A stretch of 64,000 nt of DNA from Ehretia macrophylla. Its lineage: Eukaryota > Streptophyta > Magnoliopsida > Boraginales > Ehretiaceae. The notes beneath the pieces were generated by a model, which worked only from the letters and a program-made list of their open reading frames with translations, was not told where the DNA came from and ran no database searches. A program made the position numbers and the translations under genes. Each line of letters opens with the position of its first letter. Positions within the stretch are counted from its first letter, which is position 1. This document shows positions 1 to 12,395 of the stretch, piece by piece. The stretch spans positions 39,582,152 through 39,646,151 of the forward strand of contig CM075775.1 in NCBI GenBank assembly GCA_037974665.1. Reading direction: 5' to 3'.

Positions 1-375
1 AACTTCAAGACTAATGCACGTACTTCAAGATAAATGCACGGATTCCAATGCAAATGCACACAACCCTAGATAAATGTACATAAACCAATACAAGGCACGT
101 AATTCAATGTAATGTACGTGAATCGAGGTACGACTCTTAAACCTAGGTTAGGACACGCAATTCAAGGTCAGGGCACACAAAACGAGACAACGCACGTAAT
201 TCGAAGTCGGGGCACATAAGTCGAGGATTAGGGAACATAATTCTAGGTCAAGGCATGAATGACGAGGCATGCACGAAAACCAAGACAGGGCACGTAATCC
301 AAGGTCAGTCATATCATTCTTGGTCTATGGCACGCAAATCAAGGCAACATACATTATTCGGGGTCGGGCCTCACA
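1..375 (-). repeat. 3' LTR, terminal part only
   Basis: This matches 6467-6841 almost base for base and ends in CA at 375, directly next to the polypurine tract in minus-strand terms. It consists of degenerate ~22-bp units built on GCACGTAATTC / CTAGGT-type words. The rest of this LTR is upstream of the window. Confidence 0.9.
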
Positions 376-388
376 TCCTCCCCTCCTT
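376..388 (-). other. Polypurine tract of the minus-strand gypsy element
   Basis: On the minus strand this reads AAGGAGGGGAGGA and abuts the LTR edge, the expected start of plus-strand DNA synthesis. It is followed on the plus strand (393-411) by the palindromic block GAATTTCGTCCCGAAATTC, which on the minus strand reads GAATTTCGGGACGAAATTC. That motif is characteristic of plant chromoviruses of the Tekay/Del type just before their 3' LTR. Confidence 0.85.
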
Positions 389-3187
389 AAAAGAATTTCG
401 TCCCGAAATTCATTCTTGCCTATTGAGGTCATTTAGACGGATTCCGACCATTGTTATTTTTCAACTCCGCGTCGTCCTTTGCTTTGTGATCTCTGTTACC
501 ACAATGAATTCACTTCCTAGCTTTCTCCAATCATTTAATTCGGTGTGACCCCTACATTTACAGTTTGTTCCTTTGAACAACTCTTTTTTCTTCTGTTGAT
601 CTTAAGGTCGAGTTCATTAACTAAGGTTAGAATCTCCAAACATAGTCATCAAAGCTGCATCGGTATTCTAACAATATATATAACTCCAAAATCATGACTC
701 ATGTTGTATCAATCTCGCATTCATACCTCAAAAGGAATATCACAATAATTCCATGATCCTAGGGTGACATACACTAATTTCAAGATGATAGGTCTATATC
801 CGATTTACATATCCTATCTACTAGCTTCAAAATTGTTAGCACGTAGTACTTACGCATGTTATGGATTATTTCCACGATACGACCCTATTTTCAGGTTGAA
901 CTCACCAAACAAACTAATCCATCTCAAGTCGTCATCTATCGGTAGTATCATAGTTCTTATCTTGAAGGTACATTGGATTAGTAAATCTTCTAATGACTAG
1001 TCTTCCGGTTATAAGCTCCTATTCACTAACATCATTTTCCCGCTTCGTTAACCTTCACACTCGTAATCAAGGAGAAAGACCGTTGAGATTCATTAAACTC
1101 AAATTCTAAGGTTTATTAAGTATCACCAACAAATTGCCATCGAAATTGCATAGTTAAACTAATCATGTAGCACTAGTTCAACTTTTCAAGTAAGCTTCAT
1201 CAGCTTGTGATCCACAGTTTATTTCTTTATTCAAATCTCTATTTTTAAGTCACAAGGCTTCAGAATTTTCTTTTAATCTTAACCAAGACTCCTAAGGCGA
1301 ATAGTTTCAATCTCAAATAAATTTCACTCACCTCAATCCAAGGTTACGTCATACTTAAGAAAATAATGGTCCTACTCACTTAGTGATCTAGTCATTCCTT
1401 CGAACACTTAATGCCCGCCAATATATCTCCAACATTAATGTTACTAAGCTGGGTTCATAGTCATGTAAGTGATATCAATTCTCTACTAGGTTACCGGTCG
1501 TACAACAACAATCCTAGGACTATAAATAGGCACCGAAATGATCTAGCTCATAAGATACTTACACGGAATAACTTCAAGGTTGTATCAACATAAGAATTAT
1601 GACCACGAGGCATCCTTCATTCATAACCTAATAGAACTTCAAAAGTAATCAACCACTTATTTAACTATCACTACAAGATTCACCCTCTATTCAACGACCA
1701 CGATTCGAAGTCTACCAACCGCTAGTTTCTAGAAGTGAAACGGTGCACATAAATATAGTTGTCTAATAGCAGTCTCTCGGGTCATTATGACTCTAATTCA
1801 TCTCTATCTTAACTATATGAAATCTTGCTCTTCTCATTTACATGTTCAATTAGCTATGAGCATTAAGACTCATTGACCTTACGTCAAAGGGTTTACTATA
1901 ATTCATCATGCATGCTCACTATTAGCTATTTAGGATTACTAATCATACCCTAACGACTCCACTTTGCAACCAGATGCTTTAATCTCATTTCCAAGGTTTA
2001 TATACTAGGTCCATCGGTCTTACTTCGTATAATCACAACTAAATCCGAGGGGTAACAATTTGATACCATGATTCTTAATATCACCAATATCCAACTTAGG
2101 ACCTTAGCAACATTAGTCATCTAATACATAATTCAATACGTTACACTTCCATTCGACCTAACATTTAGGTGTAGTCTTCCGAACACGAGTTCTAGTTACG
2201 CGAATTCCTCGATTCCAACATCTCTGTATCTTGTTATACCAAAGAATCATCAACCTTGTTAAACTCGGTCTCCATAGTTGCCTACATGTCTTGAGGTTAT
2301 CCATTGTTAAGTCACTTAAATACGCTATCCATGACTTAATAATCTAACCCCTAAAAGTAACTATCGTCAACTTCCACAAATTCATCTTTTAATTTCTAGG
2401 TCACAATCTTACCATTGAGTGAACTTGAAACTCGCTAGTATACACCATATCAGATTCGTCAATGCTTAATTCCAATCAAGTAAGGATTCAATCATATAAA
2501 TAGTCTATTATACCATTTCAAGATATAAGAATTTAATTCAAAAGCAACTCCTAAGTCAAACTTCCATTATAAGCATATGAACATATATATACTACTCTAC
2601 ATGTCCAATAGTATATTCTTATATCTAAGGAAAGTTGTATGTACTTAACATTTATTCTTGAACCACAATTAGAAGAACGGTTTAACAGAATCAAGAACTT
2701 TATAGCTATAAAATTGATAACTTAATCACAAGCACATGTATTCCAAAGATAAGGGGATAACTTTACCTCAACATTTATACATGTGCTACGCATTTTATAT
2801 ATGCATATCCAATAATACATACGATCCATCGAGTACCTGTGAAGATGCGAGAAATCTCTAACCGAGCCTTTTCGTTCGTCCTACACAAATTCACTTCCCT
2901 GAAAGTCCTAATCCTAACTATCTATGTGTATAAATAGTCATTCACGGTTATATAACATGCACATGTATCAAGGAAGGAGTATAAAAGCATGCATGCATTA
3001 TCGAGGTCACTAACGTGTCGATGTGCATGACACATAATACATATAGTCCACAAAGGCACATAATATTCAAAGCAATTAAAGCACATTAGCACACATTCAC
3101 ACATATAAACAAGACATCATAATTACCTTAGGGCTTCTACCCATGGTCCGAGAGTTGAACCCAATTAATGCCTAGTTAGTAAACTAA
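389..3187 (-). other. Non-coding interior of the gypsy element
   Basis: About 2.8 kb of AT-rich sequence. I see no zinc knuckle, aspartic protease, reverse transcriptase, RNase H or integrase motif on either strand, and the longest open frames are under 100 codons. The part nearest the primer site (about 3080-3187) resembles the leader of the element at 51071 (54674 onward). The rest matches nothing else in this window that I can recognise. This is the organisation of a large-retrotransposon-derivative (LARD) type element: LTRs, primer site and polypurine tract around non-coding filler. An extremely decayed coding interior cannot be excluded by eye. Confidence 0.6.
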
Positions 3188-3199
3188 GCTCTGATACCA
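3188..3199 (-). other. Primer-binding site (initiator tRNA-Met)
   Basis: The minus strand reads TGGTATCAGAGC, complementary to the 3' end of plant initiator tRNA-Met. It lies 14 bp from the inner edge of the 5' LTR. The same site recurs at 54662 and, with one more base, at 42049. Confidence 0.93.
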
Positions 3200-4094
3200 T
3201 TCTAATTATAAGGTGTCACGCCCCAACCCGGCCTATAAAGGTTAAACTAGGGTGTGATCTAATCATTCAAGTCACGTCTCGTACTTAACCATTCATGAAG
3301 ATTTAACACTTAACGTTTCAGCCTAAACTCCAAAATTTTTTGAAAAACCGACAGCATAACGGTTGTAATTGGGCTATTTGGTTTGACCTAATTCTCTAAC
3401 GCCTCAAAATTTACCATTCCAAATTCATTTCCCACTAAGATTACTATTTATCATCAGTTGATATGCCTATTGGTTGTTTTGATGACTCGCTTGATTAATA
3501 ACCTAGCATGATACTATGTCTCGTTCATTTGTTAATCCTCGTTACAAAAGTACTTGTTGATCTTAGCTTAATAACGTGTACCTGCTTAAGATTTGGTTGG
3601 TTCATTTTACTTAGCCTTTACCTAATGCTTCATATTCCTATTACAGATACTAGCAATAATAATAGCAAAATGACCATAGTAGTGTCTAATGTTTGTCTAG
3701 CAATATCAGTACAAACCAAAATTAGACCCCAAATTACAACGGGGGTCTTGTACATTACAAATAACAAGCAACATAAAGGAAATAGTCTTCAAGTAGCATA
3801 AAGTTCACAAGTAGCCACAATCACGCAAAGCACACAAGATAGACAATCACTCTAAGGATTCATCGTTAGGCACACCGTCCTCGGGTACCAGTTCTGGATC
3901 TTCTTCACCTGAGATGATAAAAGAGGGTGAGTCCTTATGAACTCAGCGAGGGGGAACGAGAAATAGGTTTTGAAACTCATTTTCCGGTTCAACTTATGAA
4001 ATCCTTTTGCAAGCATGAATATAACAATAATATAAGTACAGGAACAGAAATACCAGTCTTTCCTCCCCGAGGTTCTCTAGGAACCAAGCGAGAG

Positions 4095-4102
4095 TACTTA
4101 TA
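4095..4102 (-). promoter_or_regulatory. Candidate LTR TATA box
   Basis: The minus strand reads TATAAGTA inside a context (TGTGTATAAGTACTC) shared by five of the six gypsy LTRs here. It lies about 2.7 kb into the 3.6-kb LTR, which would leave R-U5 at roughly 0.9 kb. A short dyad GAGC-AAAA-GCTC sits about 30 bp upstream in all copies. The transcription start itself cannot be read from sequence. Confidence 0.5.
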
Positions 4103-6400
4103 CACATAGTAAAGGATACAGTGAGCTTTTACTCTCAGATCAGTTACAGAATCAGGTGTTGCGGCCGACTTCAAATCATTCCCCAAACACGCCAGGTGGG
4201 TGTACTCCAGATGTACCCCAAAATCCTATTACCCAACTCTCTGAGGAAGTCTAGCCCCCAAGCGAGAGAGGGAATGCGACCATGGTAGTCACGAGTGCAC
4301 CGGCAAGCCCGATGCCGCCCGGTATGTGTGATCGTTACCATGCCGACAGGAAAGGTTGCAACCATGCATGCAGTGCACATTTATGACATTAACATATCAC
4401 GTTAGGAGGTCAACAAAGTAGGTTGCCTCCGGACAGTCATAAGATTGCACATTGACAAGTAAACAGGCAGGGCACGATAAGACAAGTAATTTCACTTGAA
4501 AGGCATATAGAGTTATATGAACATTAAACGAGCAGCCATGTAACACATGTAAATCAATCCATATAACTCATTTCGAAGTCCACGTAATCAGGTGATAGGA
4601 TTATTCAACATGCAACAACATCTACGTGGGTTCGGATGCAGGAAAAGCCTATTTGTCAACATGCAATGATCAAAATTACATTTAAGGTTATAAGGGCATC
4701 TACGGGCAGCCTACTAAGCATATAATTCCACACAATATCCAAATGATCATCACTTAGCAAGACTACCTAGTCATTAGGGTTTCCATTTCGTGCATATCCG
4801 TGCAATTTAAGCCCCAAACCAATTCAAAATCAATCTCAAGCCATGCATCATTTAATTCAACATCCTCAAACATTCAAAACAGCCCACACAACATCCCAAA
4901 GCTACAATCCCAAGCATTTATTTCAACAAGAGAAGTTACAACAATTTTTTCTAAGCATAACACTAAGTGAAACCCTTACTGCAATAGGCTGTTTTCTCAC
5001 AATTATTAAGATAAGCAAACAATCTCAAATTCCAGTGAATATGATGTCAAATTAAAGCTTAAGAAGTGAACTAAAATCAGAAACAAACCTTGCATCATTT
5101 GGAGTTCGGGATCATTAGTTATAGCCGAAACAGTGAGATAGCACAAAACAGTCCAGATTTGCACACATTTCGATAATTGACGTTTTTGTGGTCCTTAGGG
5201 TTAGTTTTAGCCTTAGTCCATTTCTGACAAAAATGTCTAGAACTGAAAAATCTAGCAGCACACCAAATTTCATGCATTTTTGACATCATTTACTAAGTAA
5301 AATCTGGTTCGTTCTATAAGGTCAGTGCATCTGCTAAAACCTGCTTCATTTTTTCCAGATTTCCAGATTTGGACACATTTTAAAGATTTGCTATTTTGAG
5401 GACATTAGAGTCAAAATTAGCTTTGGCCTATTTCTGCTAAAAATGTTCAAAACTGGCAAAACTAGTCACCTACTAATTTTCATGTATTTTCAACATCATT
5501 GGCCTAGCTAAACTTACCTCGAAATAAACTGGTCAGAGAGTTGTCAACAATCCGACTTCACCTATCATCACTTTCAAGCCAAGATCTTGCCATGCATGGT
5601 TGCAAAAGCTTATGAACGAACATATAACTCAAGTACAGAAGCAAATACATACTTTTATGAGCATGCATGTGGATTTTTGAAGGATTTTCAAAAGGTTTTA
5701 GCCCTCACCTTAGCAATCAACCAAGAAGATGCACAAAACTTGTTGAAGCACAATTTTCTTCTTCTCCTTTGCCTAGCCGAGATTCCAATTAGATTTTCTC
5801 TATTTTTCCTAGCTTAGTGACCAAGCTCTTAGTACATGCATGAGGTTAGAACAAGAAGAAAAGAAATGGAAGCTTAAAAACTCACCTAGGGCCGAAATGA
5901 AGACTCTATGTGCTTGTATGCATCTTTTGAGCTAACTACTTGCTTTCCTTTGCTTGGGCTTGCCTTGAATGGCCTTAGGATGATGAAGATGAGTTGTGAA
6001 GTGAAGAGAATTAGCCAAAACCGAGATTGAGAGAGAAAAATGAGAGGAAGAGAGAGAAATGTGAGGAGAGTGGGAGAAATGAGAGAAAATAGAAGCTTTT
6101 GCAATTGTTGATGCAAATGTTGGCCTTGGGCAATCAAAAATCTGATTTTGTGTCATCTTTTGAATTGTTTTAGAATGTGTGTAAGAGAATGTTGGGTATT
6201 TAGGGATTTCAGGTAGAATAGAATATAGGATATGTTTAGACGTTTGTGAGATTTTGTCTTGTAGTGAGTTTAAAATATAATATTTAGGTGTTAGTGAATT
6301 TTGCAGAGATTTGAATTAGGATTATAATAATAGTTAGTGGTGATTGTAAGATTATTTTATAGTCTAGTGCTTTGTGTAGGATTCTTTCTTGATTAACGTG

Positions 6401-6841
6401 GTGGCACGGATTCTTAGGTCTAGGGCACGAATTACGAGGTAGACACGAACTACGAGGTAAGACACGTACTTCAAGACTAATGCACGTACTTCAAGATAAA
6501 TGCACGGATTCTAATGCAAATGCATGCAACCCTAGGTAAATGTACGTAAACCAATACAAGGCATGTAATTCAATGCAATGCACGTAAATCGAGGTACGAC
6601 TCTTAAACCTAGGTTAGGACACGCAATTCAAGGTCAGGGCACACAAAATGAGACAACACATGTAATTCAAAGTCGGGGCACGTAAGTCGAGGATTAGGGC
6701 ACATAATTCTAGGTCAAGGCACGAATGACGAGGCATGCACAAAAATCAAGACAGGGCACGTAATCCAAGGTCAGTCATATCATTCTTGGTCTATGGCATG
6801 CAAATCAAGGTAACATACGTTATTCGGGGTCGGGCATCACA
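6401..6841 (-). repeat. Degenerate ~22-bp subrepeats at LTR outer end (long type)
   Basis: About twenty imperfect units of roughly 20-24 bp, each containing a GCACG(T/A)A-like core followed by a CTAGGT/CGAGGT-like word. The block is about 440 bp here and at 58475-58940, but only about 210-230 bp in the other four LTRs. Confidence 0.8.
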
Positions 6842-9800
6842 TTGTGAGCCACGAAAAGGATGACAACTTAATCCATCACATTTCTATTACTGAATCCTAT
6901 GGCACATTGGCCAAGACAACTTCACTTCACGTAGAGGCTGGGCACGCAAACAAAAGGCGTGGGGCTTGTGACTAGGTATCCGTCGCTCCGGTGCCCAAAA
7001 CTTTTGATCCGTAAAGAGTTACGCGACGCAGAGTATACCGTTGGAATGCTCTCCGAGAGCTCTACGACGGGCGCAGGAAGCCTGCTTGGCTGCGCCTGTT
7101 TTCGTAGCCCAAAATCTAACATTTTCATCAGTTTCGTGATACTTTTCTTCTTTTGCGCTGTTTTTTAGTCCCGGATCGTAAGTCGTGAGTCGCGAAAAGG
7201 ATGACAACCTAATCCATCACATTTCTATTACCGAATCCCACGGCACCTTAGGCAAGACAACTTCACTTCACTTAGAGGTTGGGCCCGCAAACCGAGGGCG
7301 TGGGGCTTATGACCATGTATCTTTCGCTCAGGTGCCCATAACTTTTGATCCGTAAGGATTTACGTGACGCACAGCATACTGTTGGAAAGGTCTCCGAGAG
7401 CTGTACGATGTGGGCAGCAAGCCAACATGGCTGCACCTGTTTTCGGAGCCCAAAATTGAACGTTTTCATTAGTTTCGGGAAACTTTTCTTCTATTGCACT
7501 ATTTTTCGGTCTCGGATCGTCTGCCGTGAACCGCGAAAAGGACGACAACCTAATCCACCACATTTTTATTACCGAATCTTATGGCACCTTGGGCAATACA
7601 ACTTCACTTTACGTGGAGGCTAGGCCCGTAAACTGAGGGCGTGGGGCTTGTGACCATGTATCCGTCGCTCCGGTGCCCGTAACTTTTGATCCGCAAGGAG
7701 TTACGCAGCACACAGCATACCGTTGGAAAGCTCTCTGAGAGCTCTACGACGGTGGTAGCAAGCCTACTCGGCTGCGCCTGTATTTGGAGCCTAAAATCTA
7801 ACGTTTTCATTAATTTTGGGACACTATTCTTCTTTTGCGCTATTTTCTGTCTCGGATCGTACGTCGTGAGCCGCGAAAAGGACGACAACCTAATCCATCA
7901 CATTTCTACAACCGAATCCCACTGACACCTTGGGCAAAACAACTTCACTTCACAAAGAGGCTGGGCCCGCAAACTGAGGGCGTGGGGCTTGTGACCAGTT
8001 ATCCTTCGCTCCGGTGCCCATAACTTTTGATCCGTAAGGAGTTACTCGACGTACAACATGCCGTTGGAAAGTTCTCCGAGAGCTCTACGACGGGTACAAC
8101 AAGCTTGCTTGTCTACACCTGTTTTTGAAGCCCAAAATTGAACATTTTCATCAGTTTTGGGACACTTTTCTTCTTTTGTTCTATTTTTCTGTCCCGGGTC
8201 GTACGTCGTGAGCAGCGAAAAGGACGACAACCTAATCCATCACATTTCTATTACCGAATCCCATGACTCCTTAAGCAAGACAACACTACTTCACGTAGAG
8301 GCTGGGCCCGCAAAACGAGGGCGTGGGGCTTGTGACCAGTTATTCGTCGTTCTGGAGCCCATAACTTTTGATCCGTAAGGATTTACGCAGCGCACAACAT
8401 ATAGTTGGAAAGCTCTCCGAGAGTTCTACGACGGGGGCAGCAAGCATGCTCAGCTGCACTAGTTTTCGGAGCCCCAAATCAAACATTTTCATCAGTTTTG
8501 GGACACTTTTCTTCTTTTGCGCTGTTTTTCTGTCCCGGATCGTACGTCATGAGTCGCGAAAAGGTTGACAACCTAATCCATCACATTTCTAGTACCAAAT
8601 CCCATGGTACCTTGGGCAAGACAACTTCACTTCACGTAGAGGTTGGGCCCGCAAAACGAGGGCATGGGACTTGTTACCAGGTATCTGTCGCTCAAGTGCC
8701 CATAACGTTTGATTTGGAAGGATTTACGCGGCACACAGCATATCGTTGGAAAGCACTCCGAGAGCTCTACAACATGAACAGCAAGCCTGCTCGGCTGTGG
8801 CTATTTTTGGAGCCCAAAATCAAACATTTTCATCAGTTTCAGGACACTTTTCTTCTTTTGCGCTATTTTTCCGTCCCGGATTGTACGTCGTGAGTCACGA
8901 AAAGGATGACAACTTAATCCATCACATTTCTATTACCGAATCCCACGGAACCTTGGCCAAGACAACTTCACTTCACGTAGAGGCTGGGGCCGCAAACCGA
9001 TGGCGTGAGGCTTGTGACCAGGTATCCGTCGCTGAGGTGCCCATAACTTTTGATCCGTAAGGATTTACGCGGCACACATCATATCGTTGGAAAGCTCTCT
9101 GAGATCTTTACGACGTGGGCAGCAAGCCAGCACAGCTGAGCCTATTTTCATAGCCCAAAATCGAACGTTTTCATTAGTTTCGGGATACTTTTTTTCTTTT
9201 GCATTGTTTTTCCGTCCCAGATCGTACGTCGTGTGCCACGAAAAGGACAACAACCTAATCCATCACATTTCTATAACCGAATCCCACGATACCTTGGCAA
9301 AACAACTTCACTTCACGTCGAGGCTGGGTCCGCAAACCGAGGGCGTGGGGCTTGTAACCAGGTATCCGTCGTTTCGGTGCCCATAACTTTTGATCCATTA
9401 GGATTTACGCGGCGCATAACATGTCGTTGGAAAGTTCTCCGAGAGCTTTACGACGGGGGCAACAAATAAGCCCGGTTATGCCTGTATTCGAAGCCTAAAA
9501 TCGAATGTTTTCATCAGTTTTGGGACACTTTTCTTCTTTTGTGCTGTTTTTCCATCCCGGATCGTACGTCGTGAGCCGCGAAAAGGACGACAACCTAATC
9601 ATCACATTTCTAGTACCGAATCTTACGGCACCTTGGGCAAGAAAACTTCACTTCACGTAGAGGCTGGGCCCGCAAACCGAGGGCGTGAGTCTTGTGACCA
9701 GGTATCCGTAGCTCAGGTGCACATAACATTTGATCCGTAAGGATTTACGCGCCGCACAGCATATCGTTGGAAAGCACTCCGAGAGCTCTACAACGTGGGC

Positions 9801-11579
9801 AACAAGCAAGCTCGGCTGTGCCTATTTTCGTAGGCCAAAATCAAACGTTTTCATCAGTTTCGGGATATTTTTCTTCATTTACGCTATTTTTTCGTCCCGG
9901 ATAGTACGTCGTGAGTCGCGAAAAGGATGATAATATAATCCATCACATTTCTATTACCGAATCCCACAGCACCTTGGCCAAGACAACTTCACTTCACGTA
10001 GAGGCTGGGCCGTAAACCGAGGGCGTAGGATTTGTGACCAGGTGTCCGTCGCTCAGGTGGCCATAACTTTTGATCCGTAAGGATTTACGCGGCACACATC
10101 ATATCGTTGGAAAGCTCTCTGAGATCTCTACGACGTGGGCAGCAAGCTAGCGTAGCTGTGCCTGTTTTTAGAGCCCAAAATCGAACGTTTTCTTCAGTTT
10201 CGGGATACTTTTATTCTTTTGCGTAGTTTTTCCATCCCGGATCATACGTCGTGAGCCACGAAAAGGACGACAACCTAATCCATCACATTTCTATTACCGA
10301 ATCCCACGACACCTTGGGAAAAAACACTTCACTTCACGTCTAGGCTGGGTCCGCAAACCGAGGTCGTGGGGGTTGTGACCAGGGATCCGTCGCTTCGGTG
10401 CCCATAACTTTTGATCCGTAAGGATTTACACGGTGCACAGCATATTGTTCGAAAGCTCTCTGAGAGCTCTACGACGGTGGCAACAAGCAAGACCAGTTGC
10501 GCCTATTTTTGGAGCCCAAAATTGAATGTTTTCATCAATTTTGGTGCACTTTTCTTCTTTTGTGCTATTTTTCTGTCCCGGATCGTACCTTGTGAGCCGC
10601 GAAAAGGACGACAACCTAATCCATCATATTTCTATTACCGAATCCCACGGCACCTTGGGCAAGACAACTTCACTTCACGTGGAGGCTGGGCCCGCATACC
10701 GAGGGTGTGGGGCTTGTGACCAGGTATCCGTCGCTTCGGTGCCGTTAACTTTTGATCCGTAAAGAGTTATGTGGCACACAACATACCGTTGTAAAGCTCT
10801 CTAAGAGCTCTACGACGGGGGTAGCAAGCCTGCTCGGCTGCACCTTTTCAAAGCCAAAATTGAACGTTTTCATCAGTTTTGGGACACTTTTCTTCTTTTG
10901 CACTATTTTTTCATCCTGGATCGTACATCGTGAGCCGCGAAAAGGAAGACAACTTAATCCATCACATTTCTATTACCGAATCCCACGGTACCTTGGTCAA
11001 GACAACTTCACTTCAAGTAGACGCTAGGCCCGCAAACTGAGGGCATGAGGCTTGTGACCATGTATCCGTCGATCCGGTTATGGTAACTTTTGATCCGCAA
11101 GGAGTTACACGGCGCATAGCATACCGCTGGAAAGCTTTTTGAGAGCTCTACGACAGTGGTAAAAATCCTGCTCAAGTGTGCCTATTTTCAGACCCCAAAA
11201 TCGAACATTTTAATCAGTTCCGGGACACTTTTTTTCTTTTGCTCTGTTTTTTCATCCCGGATCGTATGTTGTGAGCCGAGAAAAGGACGACAACCTAATC
11301 CATCACATTTGTATTACCGAATTCCACGGCACCTTAAGCAAGACAACTTCACTTCACGTAGAGGTTTGGTCCGCAAACCTAGGGCGTAGGGCTTATGACC
11401 AGGTATCCGTTGCTTAGGTGCCCATAACATTTGATTCATAAGGATTTACGCAGCGCACAACATATCGTTGGAAAGCTCTCCGAGAGCTCTACGACGTGGG
11501 CAACAAGCAAGCCTGGATGCGCCTATTTTCAGAGAAAAAAATTAAACGTTTTCATCAATTTCGGGACACTTTTCTTCTT

Positions 11580-12395
11580 TTGTGTTATTTTTCTGTCCCG
11601 GATCGTACATCTTGAGCTGCGAAAAGGATGACAACCTAATCCATCACATTTCTATTACCGAATCCCACGACACGTTAAGCAAGACAACTTCACTTCACGT
11701 AGAGGCTAGGCCCACAAAGCGTGGGCGTGGACTTGTGACCAGGTATCCGTCGCTCAAATGCCCATAACATTTGATCCGTAAGGATTTACGCAATGCACAA
11801 CATATCATTGGAAAGCTCTCCGAGAGCTCTACGACGGAGGTAGCAATCCAGCAAAGCTGTACCTATTTTCGTTGCCCAAAATCGAACGTTTTCTTCAGTT
11901 TTGGGACACTTTTCTTCTTTTGTGCTATTTTTTCAACCCGGATCGTACGTTGTGAGCTGCGAAAAGGACAACAACCTAATCCATCATATTTCTATTACCG
12001 AATCCCAAGGCACCTTGGGCAAGACAACATCACTTCATGTGGAGGCTAGGCCCGCAAACCGAGGGCATGGGGCTTGTGACCTGGTATCCGTCACTCCAGT
12101 GCCCATAACTTTTGATCCGTAAGGTGTTACGTGGTGCACAGCATACCATTGGAAAGCTCTATCAGAGCTCTAGGATGGAGGTTGCAAGCCCGCTCTGCTG
12201 CTCCCATTTTTGGAGCCCAAAATCCAACATTTTCATCAGTTTTGGGATACTTTTCTTCTTTTGTGTTATTTTTCTGTCCCGGATCGTACATCTTGAGCTG
12301 CGAAAAGGATGACAACCTAATCCATCACATTTCTATTACCGAATCCCACGACACGTTAAGCAAGACAACTTCACTTCACGTAGAGGCTAGGCCTG
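11580..12395 (+). repeat. Two-monomer local duplication in the satellite
   Basis: The segment after GTGTTATTTTTCTGTCCCGG at 11581 recurs nearly unchanged at 12262, including the private variants CATCTTGAGCTGCG and CACGACACGTTAAGC. The offset is about 681 bp (two monomers). This fits a recent unequal exchange. Confidence 0.75.

Larger units (their letters stand above)
1..6841 (-). mobile_element. Ty3/gypsy LTR element, non-autonomous-looking, partial
   Basis: The element reads on the minus strand: 5' LTR at 3214-6841, interior at 376-3213, and the terminal part of the 3' LTR at 1-375, the rest lying outside the window. The primer site and polypurine tract both sit correctly for this orientation. 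The ~2.84-kb interior has no recognisable gag or pol and no open frame above ~100 codons. The first ~100 bp after the primer site resemble the leader of the gag-pol-bearing relative at 51071-58416, so the two belong to one family. The right flank resumes the satellite with TTGTG, probably one copy of the 5-bp target duplication, but the left flank is not visible. A hand comparison of 1-375 with 6467-6841 gives about 24 differences (~6%), mostly C/T and G/A transitions. At a commonly used plant intergenic rate of 1.3e-8 per site per year this is roughly 2-3 million years. Confidence 0.85.
3214..6841 (-). repeat. 5' LTR, 3.63 kb (minus strand)
   Basis: On the plus strand it runs from TGTCACGCC to CATCACA, the reverse complement of the TG...CA LTR form used by all gypsy copies here. 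In element orientation it holds: degenerate ~22-bp subrepeats (6841 down to 6401); a GA/CT-rich stretch (about 6020-6095); an imperfect ~210-bp duplication (about 5480 down to 5160); a conserved GC-rich block (about 4370-4180); a TATA-like box (4095-4102); and a pyrimidine-rich CAG followed by a short acidic open frame (about 3914-3843). This LTR carries the long version of the subrepeat block, like the solo LTR at 58475. Confidence 0.93.
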
